A DNA stretch of 64,000 nucleotides from Flavobacterium aestivum (GCF_026870175.2 NZ_CP113977.2:2542001-2606000); one strand, 5' to 3'; shown: positions 25,276 through 36,236, counted from the stretch's first letter. Notes: generated from the sequence alone by a model not told the origin. Made by a program: numbers and translations.

Positions 25276-26073
25276 TTATAGGTGTTGGAATTTTTTTGGC
25301 AAAAACCCTGTTTGCTGTTTAAAAGTTCTGATGAAATGGCTCTGGTCTGCAAATCCACATTCAAAACTTACATCAGTTAGAGAAACAGAATCTTGTTGTA
25401 TTAAAGTAAGAGATCGATCTATTTTTAATCGTCTAATGTATTCACCTAAAGTGCATCCAAAATATTTTGGAAAATGCTTTGAAATGGATATCGGATTTAT
25501 ATTTAAAATTTTGGATAAATCATTTAAACTTGGATTCTCATTCCAACAATCATTTAATAATTCATATAAGGAATTCACCCATGTAGGACATTTAGAAAAT
25601 TGGTCTAGGTAATTTTGATTTGAAGCAAAATTTGAGAGTAACATATTTACGGAATCTTTAGAAAAAGTATCCCCAATTAAGCATTCGTTATAGATTTTTA
25701 GAATCATTAATTTTGTTTGCACACTATTGGCAGTTCCGTTTCGTAATAACTCTTCGGTAATTTGAAATTCTTTGAAATGATTTTCGTCTATTTCCAGATT
25801 AATATTTTTTGACGGGAATAGCGTATTTTGATTTAAGTGAAGCTCATCACTATGATAAAATAATACTGTACCTGGCGAAACTGCAAAATTTTCTTTTTTT
25901 CTTTTTTCTATTGTTCCGCCCTTTAGGAATAAGGTTATATGTGCATTTTCATGAGAGTGCCAGCCTTCATAGACTTTATGTTGGTATTCGGTTTCTATAA
26001 TAGAAATACCTTGAGAATTAGTATATGTGTTTTTAGAATTTCCTAAATAAATTTCTTTTTCTAAATGATACAT
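25276..26073 (-). CDS. AraC family transcriptional regulator with cupin-like sensor
   Basis: 265 aa. N-terminal half has a cupin/AraC-binding pattern (YEGWHSHENAHITLFLKGGTIEKRKKENFAVSPGTVLFYHSDELHLN). C-terminal half is the AraC HTH pair (LNDLSKILNINPISISKHFPKYFGCTLGEYIRRLKIDRSL and LTDVSFECGFADQSHFIRTFKQQTGFLPKKFQ). The ligand is unknown. Adjacent to, and on the same strand as, the CPBP protease gene 80 bases downstream, so control of that gene is possible. Confidence 0.9.
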   Translation of the reverse strand: MYHLEKEIYLGNSKNTYTNSQGISIIETEYQHKVYEGWHSHENAHITLFLKGGTIEKRKKENFAVSPGTVLFYHSDELHLNQNTLFPSKNINLEIDENHFKEFQITEELLRNGTANSVQTKLMILKIYNECLIGDTFSKDSVNMLLSNFASNQNYLDQFSKCPTWVNSLYELLNDCWNENPSLNDLSKILNINPISISKHFPKYFGCTLGEYIRRLKIDRSLTLIQQDSVSLTDVSFECGFADQSHFIRTFKQQTGFLPKKFQHL

Positions 26074-26246
26074 TTTTTATCGTATAAATTGAAATAGCGG
26101 GCAAAATCTCAGCTGTTTTTGAAAGATAGATTTCTCAAAAATATAAATTTAAGATTAAGTTTACAAATGCAAAACCCGAATTTAAATTATACCATAAATG
26201 CCAGTTTTGCTAGGTATTTGGCGGCTTCTTATAAGCCTAAAAAACG

Positions 26247-26303
26247 AAGTCGGGACTTTTTAATTTAATAGATTAAAAGCTACTAAACCAAAAGTCCCGA
26301 CTT
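26247..26303. terminator. Hairpin terminator (copy 2 of a duplicated element)
   Basis: AAGTCGGGACTTTT (26247-26260) pairs perfectly with AAAAGTCCCGACTT (26290-26303). Loop and flanks (TAATAGAT, CTACTAAAC, AGATTGTAT) match the element at 24203-24254. It lies downstream of the minus-strand gene ending at 26324. Confidence 0.75.
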
Positions 26304-26323
26304 AAGATTGTATGTTGTAAAGT

Positions 26324-26629
26324 TTAGGAGGCTGGAATAATCTGTTTCAGAATTTCCCTTTGAGAAGATTTAATCAAAGGTTTGAATTTTTCATACCAGT
26401 CTTTCCAAATTGCAGCATTCATTTCTTTTGAGAGATCCGCTTCAAAAGCGGCCAGAGTTGGATATGGAGACTCAATTATGAGGCGATAGCTTTCACCTGT
26501 AAAGTCAGTAAGGATTCTACCGCCCGCAGGTAATGTTAAAATTCCATTGGCGATTGCTTCGTCAGTTAGTGCTTTGGCTTCTTTATAGCGGCCAAATTGC
26601 AAACAGAAAATTTCTCGTACAATAAACAT
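26324..26629 (-). CDS. Small protein, probable NIPSNAP/dimeric alpha-beta barrel type
   Basis: 101 aa. FIVREIFCLQFGRYKEAKALTDEAIANG, then GRILTDFTGESYRLIIESPYPTLAAFEADLSKEMNAAIWKDWYEKFKPLI: a beta-alpha-beta-beta pattern with a closing helix, as in ferredoxin-like dimeric barrels of the NIPSNAP/Dabb group. This is a fold-level reading and the family assignment is tentative. Single gene followed by a hairpin. The 274 bases upstream hold the DinB terminator and no other gene. Confidence 0.6.
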   Translation of the reverse strand: MFIVREIFCLQFGRYKEAKALTDEAIANGILTLPAGGRILTDFTGESYRLIIESPYPTLAAFEADLSKEMNAAIWKDWYEKFKPLIKSSQREILKQIIPAS

Positions 26630-26850
26630 AGCTTTATAAATTTTTTATTAGACAATAAATTAAAAATTGTATTTTGAGATGTTGTTTTTGGAAATTGTAT
26701 TGGGATAACAAATAGAAATGCTGGATACAAAGTTAGGAATAAAACATTCCTTATCTAAAGATTTAGACAGTAAATTGTGTGATTTTTTGCATTTAAAATA
26801 TTGTACTGTAGTGTTTTATGGAATTATGAGTGGAGGTAAAGTGTAGGGGT

Positions 26851-26897
26851 AAAAAAAGAACCTCCGTTTAAAAATACTTAAACGGAGGTTCTTTTTT
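26851..26897. terminator. Hairpin terminator after the DinB gene
   Basis: A-run plus GAACCTCCGTTTAA pairs with TTAAACGGAGGTTC plus T-run. Perfect stem, symmetric; it ends 7 bases from the DinB stop codon. Confidence 0.9.
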
Positions 26898-26903
26898 GAC
26901 TTG

Positions 26904-27374
26904 CTAGTCCCAAATTTGAGGTCTTTCAATTCCGATAGTTCTTAGATAGGAAAGCATTTGCCCTGTATGAACTGCTTCGTGATAGGCAATTCGTTGCAAA
27001 TAATCACCCAGTTTTCTACGCTGTCCTTTTTCGGAACGGATGATTTCTATTGTAGAGAAGTCGTTATCATCAAATTTTTTTATAGTGTCTAAAAATTCAA
27101 CTCTAAACGGTTCAGCAAAATCAAGTTCGGCTTGCAAGTCAGTATAAGGTCTATTTTCCCAAGGCGAAACATAGTCGCCTAAATTCCCTCTTTTGTTTAC
27201 AATCATATGAAATAAATGTTCGCCTTCTAAAACGTGTCTAACCATTTCAAGACAATTCATAGCAGTATTATCAGGTTTCCAAAAATAATTTTCGGGAGTA
27301 ATACCGTTCCAAAGTTTGATACTTCTCCTTCTGATTTCTTCAAAGTTTAGTATAATGATTTCATTTTGTGTCAT
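26904..27374 (-). CDS. DinB family protein
   Basis: 156 aa four-helix bundle. The three metal-binding His of DinB/YfiT proteins are visible: one in EMVRHVLEGEHLF and two in IAYHEAVHTGQMLSYL. NYFWKPDNTAMNCLE is the usual first-helix region. Family members include thiol transferases and metal-dependent hydrolases; Bacillus dinB is DNA-damage inducible but most relatives are uncharacterised. Same strand as the DUF4202 gene 93 bases upstream. Confidence 0.88.
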   Translation of the reverse strand: MTQNEIIILNFEEIRRRSIKLWNGITPENYFWKPDNTAMNCLEMVRHVLEGEHLFHMIVNKRGNLGDYVSPWENRPYTDLQAELDFAEPFRVEFLDTIKKFDDNDFSTIEIIRSEKGQRRKLGDYLQRIAYHEAVHTGQMLSYLRTIGIERPQIWD

Positions 27375-27397
27375 GTTCCAATATTATTTAAAATTTA

Positions 27398-27437
27398 AAA
27401 TCTGCGTCCAAAATCAATACTTGACACGCAGATTTCA
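27398..27437. terminator. Hairpin between the DUF4202 and DinB genes
   Basis: AAATCTGCGT pairs with ACGCAGATTT across an 18-base loop. The T-run is weak, so this may be a terminator for the minus-strand DUF4202 gene or an intercistronic hairpin. Confidence 0.5.
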
Positions 27438-27467
27438 TAGGTTTAAGAATGCTATTTTTAATAAGTT

Positions 27468-28055
27468 TTACAACCCAATAGATTCTTTTATCAATTGAAG
27501 ATTCTCATCGCTGAAATTGATTTTTAATGCTTCTTGATGCCCTTTGTCAGACATTTTAGTCCACGTTTTCTGGATGATGTTTTTCATTTTTTCACGATCA
27601 TGTTTATGAACAAAAGGATCTAGATAATATTCTAGGAAAACCAAACAGATAACATCTTCCAAGAGTTGGGTTTCTTCGTCTTTTTTGAGTAATTTTTTTT
27701 CAATCAAAAATGAAACCCTAGCAATAAATGTTTCCTCGTATCCAGCTTTCTCTAATATTTCGGCAGTTTTTTTGGCATGAAACTTTTTTAAATCTTCTCT
27801 CCATTTTAGATAGCCTACACGATCCATTGGGTAGGATTCTCTTGCAATTTTCCATCGGCAAATGTGTTGCGCTTTGGCAGCTATCTGAACGGCTTCAGAA
27901 GCATTTGGGTTGTAATCCATAAGTCTTTCATACATTCTGTCAGAATATAATAGTTCTTTAGGATAGGTTACTTCTTGGTATATTTCGCTGTTTGGATCGG
28001 CTTCGTTTTCGGCATCAATCCAGGCACTGGCATTTAGAAATGGTATTGTTTTCAT
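27468..28055 (-). CDS. DUF4202 domain-containing protein
   Basis: 195 aa, almost entirely the DUF4202 domain. Family features: ELLYSDRMYERLMDYNPNASEAVQIAAKAQHICRWKIARESYPMDRVGYLKWREDLKKFHA, and ILLE-type segment TQLLEDVICLVFLEYYLDPFVHKHDREKM. The spacing of His and Asp (HICRW ... LEDVICLVFLE) resembles an HD-like helical metal fold, but no activity is known. The promoter lies far upstream, giving a leader of roughly 115-120 bases. Confidence 0.85.
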   Translation of the reverse strand: MKTIPFLNASAWIDAENEADPNSEIYQEVTYPKELLYSDRMYERLMDYNPNASEAVQIAAKAQHICRWKIARESYPMDRVGYLKWREDLKKFHAKKTAEILEKAGYEETFIARVSFLIEKKLLKKDEETQLLEDVICLVFLEYYLDPFVHKHDREKMKNIIQKTWTKMSDKGHQEALKINFSDENLQLIKESIGL

Positions 28056-28179
28056 TTGTGAGAGTATAGATTTGTCTGTAGTAACTAGTATTTTTTATAA
28101 GTTTCGCTTGTTGTAAACATCTGCAGCGGTAATCACATAACCTTTATATGTTCGTTTGATTGTATGGGTATGCTTATTT

Positions 28180-28209
28180 CAAAGATACATACATTATTCT
28201 AAAAACCAA
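28180..28209 (-). promoter_or_regulatory. Promoter of the DUF4202 gene
   Basis: On the minus strand: TTG (28207-28209), 19-base spacer, TATCTTTG (28180-28187). It is about 125 bases from the start codon, implying a long leader. The rest of the 489-bp spacer 28056-28544 shows no gene; katG must have its promoter in its right-hand half, but I could not place a consensus -7 box. Confidence 0.55.
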
Positions 28210-28523
28210 CGGCTACTTTATTTCGTTCTGTATCTATTAGAATAGGTTTTCTGTAAAAAAATGTATTGCAAAAAATCGATTTTTAACTTAGTTGGATAAC
28301 AGTTTTTGAACCCTGTATCAGGATTGTTGCAATTGAATTTACAAATTTATAAGTAATTTTTTCTTTTTTATGACAGTAATATTCATGCTGTGTAATTAGT
28401 TGATAATTCGTATATTAGCTATTATTTGAATGTTGATATATATTAAAACTGAAAAGGTGATATAGTTTTTATCTATTGAAAAAATAATTTCGATAGAGTT
28501 GAATTGAATAAATTCGTAACTAA

Positions 28524-30776
<2,253 letters not shown>

Positions 30777-30800
30777 TTAGAGTCTGTATTGTATAATATT

Positions 30801-30834
30801 AAAAAGGTGGTCTTGAAACGGACCACCTTTTTTT
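30801..30834. terminator. Bidirectional hairpin terminator after katG
   Basis: AAAAAGGTGGTC pairs with GACCACCTTTTT, 8-base loop, T-run. It lies between convergent katG (+) and the DUF1398 gene (-). Confidence 0.9.
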
Positions 30835-30842
30835 ATTTAAGC

Positions 30843-31232
30843 CTAACTTGGAATTTTTTCGATTAAAATAGCCGCTTCAGTTTGGTCAAAATATGTACAG
30901 GTCATTTCTATAATATTGACACTCCATTTTGCAATACCACATTGTGCAGCATGATTGCAAAAAGTGAGGTAATCTGTTTGACCATCTTGGTGCATAACCA
31001 AATATTCGATGAATCGTTCTTTGTTAGCCGATGGAGCAATTGTTATGCTTTTGTAAGATTCAGTAGCTGCCGCTCTAAAATCATCAGCGCCAAAATATTC
31101 TACATGACCATCATTAACAAAAGTGTCGTAGCCTTTTACGCCTAATGCAATTAAATCTTGAATGTATGCAGGGAAGTCGGCACCGGATTTAACTTTCGAA
31201 TGCGCTTCTTTTATTTGAGCAATTGTGAACAT
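30843..31232 (-). CDS. DUF1398 family protein
   Basis: 129 aa, the full length of the family (YbcV-like). FTIAQIKEAHSKVKSGADFPAYIQDLIALGVKGYDTFVNDGHVEYFG and the later HQDGQTDYLTFCNHAAQCGIAKWSVNIIEMTCTYFD are the hallmark blocks. Function unknown; soluble. It follows the thioesterase gene by 23 bases on the same strand and probably shares its promoter. Confidence 0.9.
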   Translation of the reverse strand: MFTIAQIKEAHSKVKSGADFPAYIQDLIALGVKGYDTFVNDGHVEYFGADDFRAAATESYKSITIAPSANKERFIEYLVMHQDGQTDYLTFCNHAAQCGIAKWSVNIIEMTCTYFDQTEAAILIEKIPS

Positions 31233-31255
31233 AATTGGGTATGATTTTGATTAAT

Positions 31256-31690
31256 TTATAGTGTGATAAAATCTTCAGTTTTAGGAAAAGCACTTAGCGC
31301 ATCAATAATAATTTGAGGGGTAGGAGAGGCTAGTTTGCGGAGTTTGGTATCCATCCAGGCACCCTCTACAGTAATAACGGCACATAATACATCTTCTCTG
31401 TAAAACTCATGAACAATAGACCAGCGTGAAGCATCGTCTTTCATTTTTGCCATTTTGGTTTGCATGATAATAACGTCAGAGAGATTGATTTCTTTTCTAA
31501 AAACACATTCTTCCCTAAATAATACAGGACCAAAGTGTTCTGTTTGCATGACTCTTAATGTTAGTCCCAGTTGATTTAGAATTTCAACACGATGTTGTGC
31601 ACCAAAATCATAATAGGCACTGTGACGCAAGTGAAAATTGGGGTCTAAATCAGACCAACGAAAGGACAGTTGTTTGCTAAATGTAGCCAT
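31256..31690 (-). CDS. Acyl-CoA thioesterase (4HBT hotdog)
   Basis: 144 aa single hotdog domain. RWSDLDPNFHLRHSAYYDFGAQHRVEIL carries the Asp of the 4-hydroxybenzoyl-CoA thioesterase type (DxDxxxHxxH form), and VEGAWMDTKLRKLASP closes the sheet. Known chemistry: hydrolysis of acyl-CoA or acyl-ACP thioesters; substrate unknown. Unlike the thioesterase near 57.3 kb it is not in the pigment cluster. First gene of a two-gene operon with DUF1398. Confidence 0.88.
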   Translation of the reverse strand: MATFSKQLSFRWSDLDPNFHLRHSAYYDFGAQHRVEILNQLGLTLRVMQTEHFGPVLFREECVFRKEINLSDVIIMQTKMAKMKDDASRWSIVHEFYREDVLCAVITVEGAWMDTKLRKLASPTPQIIIDALSAFPKTEDFITL

Positions 31691-31721
31691 AGGGTTTTAA
31701 TTTATGTTCGTTTTGTATTAG

Positions 31722-31752
31722 CAAAGATAGAGAGGATTTTTGCTTGGACAAA
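31722..31752 (-). promoter_or_regulatory. Promoter of the thioesterase-DUF1398 operon
   Basis: On the minus strand: TTTG (31749-31752), 19-base spacer, TATCTTTG (31722-31729), an excellent match to the Bacteroidetes consensus, 32 bases before the start codon. Confidence 0.65.
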
Positions 31753-31967
31753 GCGAACTGAAAAAGTAATCTGTACAATGACTATTCAATAAAGAACGAA
31801 TAGAAATGACCTCATTTTTTACACAGACTGCTTATGTGAAAAGTAAAACATCTATCAAACTCTTTTGAAACAGTTGAAAACTCTATGTATGTGTGGTAAA
31901 AAATAATTGTACCCAATGAGTTACTATAAATAAAGATCCTATTTAATATTTTGTAATAAAATAAATA

Positions 31968-31975
31968 TATTTTTG
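31968..31975 (+). promoter_or_regulatory. -7 element upstream of the SH3-like exported protein gene
   Basis: TATTTTTG matches TAnnTTTG; the nearest upstream TTG (31951-31953) is only 14 bases away, shorter than usual. Otherwise the 396-bp spacer 31691-32086 holds only the divergent thioesterase promoter and no gene. Confidence 0.35.
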
Positions 31976-32086
31976 TGGAATGCTATAAAGTCAACCTATA
32001 GGACTAAATCCTTCCAATTTAGGGAAATAATAGAATGTTTATGGCTGTTATATAAGCTGTATGCAATCTTTGTGAAATATTAAACT

Positions 32087-32812
32087 ATGACAAAAAAAAT
32101 TTCGACACTTATTCTTTTCATCCCTATATTAGTTTTTGGGCAAACATTTAAACGTGGAATTATTGTTCCAACTATTGACAGTTTAAAAAATTCTGAAAAA
32201 TATTGTTGCGTGCTTTCGCCAGAACAAGGTTTTTCAGTTTTTGATAAACCAAATGGAAAAGTTATAGGAACACTTAAAAGAATTGGCAACATAAAAAAAG
32301 ATGACCAAGTTCCATATAAAATATATCTTGTAACGGGAGATAAAAAAATAAAAGTTCATAACTATCGAGAAATTGGTTATGAATTATTTGCAATAAATTA
32401 TAGTGACTCAATTCAAGGATTTGTAAAAATACTTGATACATCTAAAAGCTATTGGCTTAGTGTTTCAGAAATTAATAAGCAAGGTTTTAAGACAGTTTGT
32501 TGGCTTGACCACCTGGTCATGCAAAGCGAAAATGTATTAGGTTATTATGCTAATGATCCAGGATTAAGATTACGAAAAGAGCCGAACTCAAATAGTGAAA
32601 TAATTGGATCAGTTCGAGGTGATTTATTCGAAATAAAACTTATAAATAAGGTTATAGGACAATGGTGTAAAGCAAAAATCATAAAATATAGAGAACATCC
32701 TTGTAACACAGAATTAGATGAGGAAGAAAATGTAGAATACAAAACAGAGGGCTGGTTAAAAGTTATTGATGATGATGGAGAACCTAATCTTTGGAATTAT
32801 AAAGGTTGCTGA
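32087..32812 (+). CDS. Exported protein with SH3-like domain
   Basis: 241 aa with a signal peptide (residues 1-19, ending VFGQ). Residues ~165-215 fit a bacterial SH3 (SH3_3-like) domain: YYANDPGLRLRKEPNSNSEIIGSVRGDLFEIKLINKVIGQWCKAKI. The first half (GFSVFDKPNGKVIGTLKR) may be a second diverged copy. Such domains usually bind cell-wall or protein ligands outside the cytoplasm. Three Cys late in the protein may form disulfides. Function unknown; the next 126 bases hold no gene. Confidence 0.7.
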   Translation: MTKKISTLILFIPILVFGQTFKRGIIVPTIDSLKNSEKYCCVLSPEQGFSVFDKPNGKVIGTLKRIGNIKKDDQVPYKIYLVTGDKKIKVHNYREIGYELFAINYSDSIQGFVKILDTSKSYWLSVSEINKQGFKTVCWLDHLVMQSENVLGYYANDPGLRLRKEPNSNSEIIGSVRGDLFEIKLINKVIGQWCKAKIIKYREHPCNTELDEEENVEYKTEGWLKVIDDDGEPNLWNYKGC

Positions 32813-32938
32813 TAATAAGGCTACACGCAACAAGGGTTTTGTATCAGCTCTGAACCCCACACAAATGCAATGCCTGAAAGGGCTAACACTAATTGAAAAG
32901 AAACTACCAAAGCAAAAAATAAATTATTAGTCCAAAAC

Positions 32939-33406
32939 ATGGAAAATAAAATAAGTATACCAAAACCTTGTGATAAAAATTGGAATTCAATGGCGCCAAA
33001 TAAAGATGGTAGATTTTGCGATTCTTGCAATAAAACGATAATTGATTTTACAAAAATGAATAATCCAGAAATTCAGAAATATTTCGTTGAAAATTCAAGT
33101 AAAGAAAGGATTTGTGGACATTTTAAATTTAATCAGATAGAAACTGAAGAGAGTATTAGATATGATAATTTGAGAAACCGATTTAGCCAAATCAAAATAA
33201 AACCAATTAGAGCAATTGCACTGTTCGCATTGAGTTTAGTTTTTACTTTAATGAGTTGTATGGGAAAACCAGAATTAGAAGGCGAACCGGCAGTAACGAG
33301 CAATGATACTATAAGTGAAAATGAAATTAATAACAATATAGAAAATGGAGAAAAGCAGAACGATTCTATAAAAAAAGAAATTATTCAGATAGAGAATAAA
33401 AAATAG
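32939..33406 (+). CDS. Cys-motif protein with internal lipobox-like membrane segment
   Basis: 155 aa. The N-terminal ~55 residues carry PCDKNWNSMAPNKDGRFCDSCNKTIIDFT, a conserved block (PC...W..M....GRFC..C.K...DFT) found at the start of many uncharacterised Bacteroidetes proteins; the two CxxC-type cysteines could bind a metal. A hydrophobic helix at ~88-108 ends in LMSCMGKPE, like a lipoprotein lipobox placed internally. The tail is short, charged and Asn/Glu-rich. Topology would be an N-terminal cytoplasmic Cys domain and a periplasmic tail. Function unknown. Confidence 0.6.
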   Translation: MENKISIPKPCDKNWNSMAPNKDGRFCDSCNKTIIDFTKMNNPEIQKYFVENSSKERICGHFKFNQIETEESIRYDNLRNRFSQIKIKPIRAIALFALSLVFTLMSCMGKPELEGEPAVTSNDTISENEINNNIENGEKQNDSIKKEIIQIENKK

Positions 33407-33458
33407 CATTCTGCAGTGCGAAGCAGGTGGAACGTTATATATCATTAAAGTAAAATAT

Positions 33459-34403
33459 ATGAAGAACTTTATAACTTTTCTAATCCTATTGATTCTATTT
33501 GGGTGTAACACAAAAACACATAGAGAATATATTCTTGATGAAAAAGATTTAGTGCCAGAAGGAATTGCCTATTCTAAAACTAAAGATGTCTTTTATCTGA
33601 CTAGTATAGCTAAATCCAAAATAGTTGAAATAGATAGAAAAACTGGAAAGCAAATAGACTTTATTAAAGAACATGAATTTGGATATAGCCCAGGAGTTGG
33701 TGTTTATGTGGATGACGAACGGAATCTTCTTCACGCAATTGGAGGTTACTATATGTTAAAAGATTCTCTTACTTCTTTATTTACTTTTGATCTCAATACT
33801 AAAAAACTATTAAAAAGATACGATTTAGCAGGAGAGCATTTTCTGAATGATATGGTAAAAGATAAGAAAGGAAATATTTATCTAACAGACACAAAAGGAT
33901 CAGCCCTATTTGTACTAAAACATGGTAATAATTTTTTGGAATTATTTTACAAGTCACCAGAAATTGAATCTCCAAACGGAATCGCGATATCCGATGATAA
34001 TACTAAGTTATATATTGCGTCTGGTACAAAAGGTGTCAGAATATTAAATATTTCGACTAAAAAAATCTTAAATCAAAAGGATAAATTATTAGAAATGTCT
34101 CAAGGAATAGATGGATTAGAGTTTTATAAAAATCATTTATATGCAATCCAAAATGGGGTAGGGGCTAATACTGATAATTTCAGAAAGTTGATACTTAATC
34201 ATGCACAAGATCAGATTATAGATGTTAAAGTTATAGATAGTCATACTCCAAGGCTGAATGTTCCATTAACGTTTTGTTTAGCAGAAGATAAAGCTATTGT
34301 TATCGGTAACTCTAACCTACAATACTTGAATCAAGAAAATCTTAAGTTTACTGATGCTGATACTATTCTAAAAACAAAGCTATTAGAATATACAATTGAG
34401 TAA
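33459..34403 (+). CDS. Lipoprotein with SMP-30/gluconolactonase-like beta-propeller
   Basis: 314 aa; lipoprotein signal with Cys at ~16 (LLILFGC). The rest is a six-bladed-propeller pattern of the SMP-30/NHL group: EGIAYSKTKDVFYLTSIAKSKIVEIDR, NDMVKDKKGNIYLTDTKGSALFVL, SPNGIAISDDNTKLYIASGTKGVRILN. The metal-binding Glu, Asn and Asp of gluconolactonases have plausible counterparts (EGI, NDM, DGL) but activity is not established. Exported, membrane-anchored. No operon partner. Confidence 0.75.
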   Translation: MKNFITFLILLILFGCNTKTHREYILDEKDLVPEGIAYSKTKDVFYLTSIAKSKIVEIDRKTGKQIDFIKEHEFGYSPGVGVYVDDERNLLHAIGGYYMLKDSLTSLFTFDLNTKKLLKRYDLAGEHFLNDMVKDKKGNIYLTDTKGSALFVLKHGNNFLELFYKSPEIESPNGIAISDDNTKLYIASGTKGVRILNISTKKILNQKDKLLEMSQGIDGLEFYKNHLYAIQNGVGANTDNFRKLILNHAQDQIIDVKVIDSHTPRLNVPLTFCLAEDKAIVIGNSNLQYLNQENLKFTDADTILKTKLLEYTIE

Positions 34404-34467
34404 ATAAAAACGGAAATTAAAAGTGTATAAAATAATAACTGAATTAGTTTTAGGATAATTACGAGTC

Positions 34468-34475
34468 TATATTTG
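34468..34475 (+). promoter_or_regulatory. -7 element of the SGNH hydrolase promoter
   Basis: TATATTTG matches TAnnTTTG and ends 19 bases before the ATG. No clear TTG upstream. Confidence 0.45.
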
Positions 34476-34494
34476 AAAAAAATAGTTTAAAAAA

Positions 34495-35178
34495 ATGAAA
34501 AAGCTTTTATTCTTATTAATCTTTTGTCTGACAACAACTATTACAATCGGGCAAAGTGTCGTTTATGATACTATTCAATATGCAAAAAAATACCATCAAA
34601 AACGATTGACCCTTTTTAAAAGCGAGCCTATCGTTAAAGGGAAAACTATTTTTTTAGGAGATAGCAATACGGAATTTGCTGATTGGCAAAAGCTTCTAAA
34701 TGATGCAACGGTAATAAATAGGGGTATTGCAGGCGACAATACTTTTGGTGTTTTAGCCCGTTTAGACGATGTTATAAATAGGGAACCAGAGAAGCTTTTT
34801 ATTAAAATTGGAATAAATGATATTTCCCAAAACATTCCTACTGATATTATAGTCAAAAATATTACGGCCATTATACAAAAGGTGAAGGTAAAATCACCTT
34901 CGACAAAAATTTACGTCCACAGTATTTTACCCACAAATGACAATGTGAAAAATGAATACCCTGCTGCTTACAATAAAAACAATATAGTAAGCTCGGTTAA
35001 TAGTCAGATCCAAAAACTGTCAGCAAAATATAATGTTACCTATGTAGACATCAATAAGATATTTAGTGATAAATATGGTAAGTTAGATTTAAAATATGCT
35101 ACTCCAGATGGGCTTCATCTAAACGAGCTTGGATACAAGACTTGGGTTGAATTTCTGAGAAAAAATAAATACCTGTAA
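34495..35178 (+). CDS. Exported SGNH/GDSL-family hydrolase
   Basis: 227 aa, signal peptide 1-19 (TITIGQ). SGNH blocks: block I FLGDSNTEF (catalytic Ser), block II NRGIAGDNTFGVLARLDD (Gly), block III KIGINDIS (Asn), block V DGLHLNELGY (Asp/His). Similar to platelet-activating-factor acetylhydrolase-like and sialate O-acetylesterase-like enzymes, which remove acyl groups from carbohydrates or lipids. The substrate is unknown; no glycoside-utilisation genes are nearby. Confidence 0.9.
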   Translation: MKKLLFLLIFCLTTTITIGQSVVYDTIQYAKKYHQKRLTLFKSEPIVKGKTIFLGDSNTEFADWQKLLNDATVINRGIAGDNTFGVLARLDDVINREPEKLFIKIGINDISQNIPTDIIVKNITAIIQKVKVKSPSTKIYVHSILPTNDNVKNEYPAAYNKNNIVSSVNSQIQKLSAKYNVTYVDINKIFSDKYGKLDLKYATPDGLHLNELGYKTWVEFLRKNKYL

Positions 35179-35233
35179 TCTGGCAAAGAAGGTTTTTACG
35201 AAGAAATGATTCCTTAGCAAGACTAATATTGTA

Positions 35234-36211
35234 TTAGTTCAGAGCCATTTTATTATACTTATTGCGGTATTCTATTGGGTTTAGTCCTGTAATCTTTTTG
35301 AAGATGGTACGAAACGCTTTGGTATCAGTATAACCTACATCATACATCACCTCGTTAATGTTTTTACGGCTGGTTTCAAAACTCTTTTTGGCGAATTCAA
35401 TTTTTACTCTATTAATGTATTCCAAAACAGAATTGTTGGTGGCTATTTTAAATCGTCTTTCAAAACTCCTTCTGCCTAATAACACTAGTTCAGCCAATTC
35501 ATCAATTGTAATTTTCTCCTGAATATTATCTTCAATAAATTCCTGAGCTTGTTTGACAGCGGCATCGTTATGGTTTTTTTGCCCCTGAAACATTGCAAAT
35601 GTAGCTTGGCTTTCTCTATCAATATCAATGGCGAAATATTTAGAAGCTAATATGGCAGTTTGCCTATCTGTATATTTCTCTACTAGATGCAATAACAAAT
35701 TCCAGTATGAATTTGCTCCTCCGCTGGAATAAATACGATGCTCCTCAGTAATTATACTTCCGTCTATGACTTCTACATCGGGAAACATTTCACGAAACTC
35801 ATTTTGAAAACCCCAATGCGTAGAACATTTTTTGCCATTCAATAAACCAGTAGAAGCCAGGAGAAATGCACCAACACATAATGAAGCTACTTCGGCACCT
35901 TTGTTGTACTGTTCGTTTATCCAAGGTAACAGTTTTTGATTTTGGTCTATTGCATTCTTCATATCACCAAACAAAGCAGGTATTACAATTAAATCGGTTG
36001 ATGTAATATCTTTTAAAAGTTGGGATGTATTAACTGAATATAAACCGTCATTTAGTTTCACTTCTTTCTTTAAGCCTACTAACTGCACATCAAACAATGG
36101 TTTTTTGCCAGATACAGCCATAAACTGGTTTACTGCCGAGAATAAATACTGCGGATCAGCAATGGCTTGTAAAACCGAACTTTCAGGAACGAGGATGCTT
36201 ACTTTTTTCAT
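35234..36211 (-). CDS. GlxA family AraC-type regulator
   Basis: 325 aa with the same two-domain plan as the regulator at 23.2 kb: a DJ-1/PfpI domain with the elbow SLCVGAFLLASTGLLNGKKCSTHW and a double AraC HTH (IDELAELVLLGRRSFERRF; INEVMYDVGYTDTKAFRTIFKKITGLNP). It is transcribed divergently from the VOC-VOC-DoxX-DUF4287 operon, so it probably controls that operon. A minus-strand TATCTTTG (36237-36244) lies 26 bases before its start. Confidence 0.92.
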   Translation of the reverse strand: MKKVSILVPESSVLQAIADPQYLFSAVNQFMAVSGKKPLFDVQLVGLKKEVKLNDGLYSVNTSQLLKDITSTDLIVIPALFGDMKNAIDQNQKLLPWINEQYNKGAEVASLCVGAFLLASTGLLNGKKCSTHWGFQNEFREMFPDVEVIDGSIITEEHRIYSSGGANSYWNLLLHLVEKYTDRQTAILASKYFAIDIDRESQATFAMFQGQKNHNDAAVKQAQEFIEDNIQEKITIDELAELVLLGRRSFERRFKIATNNSVLEYINRVKIEFAKKSFETSRKNINEVMYDVGYTDTKAFRTIFKKITGLNPIEYRNKYNKMALN

Positions 36212-36236
36212 AATGGCTTGAATTTCTATACAAATT

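Noticed and set aside
32813..32938. Join between two accessory genes considered as an integron attC site
   Set aside because: I could not pair R' and R'' core sites, and no integrase is in the window.
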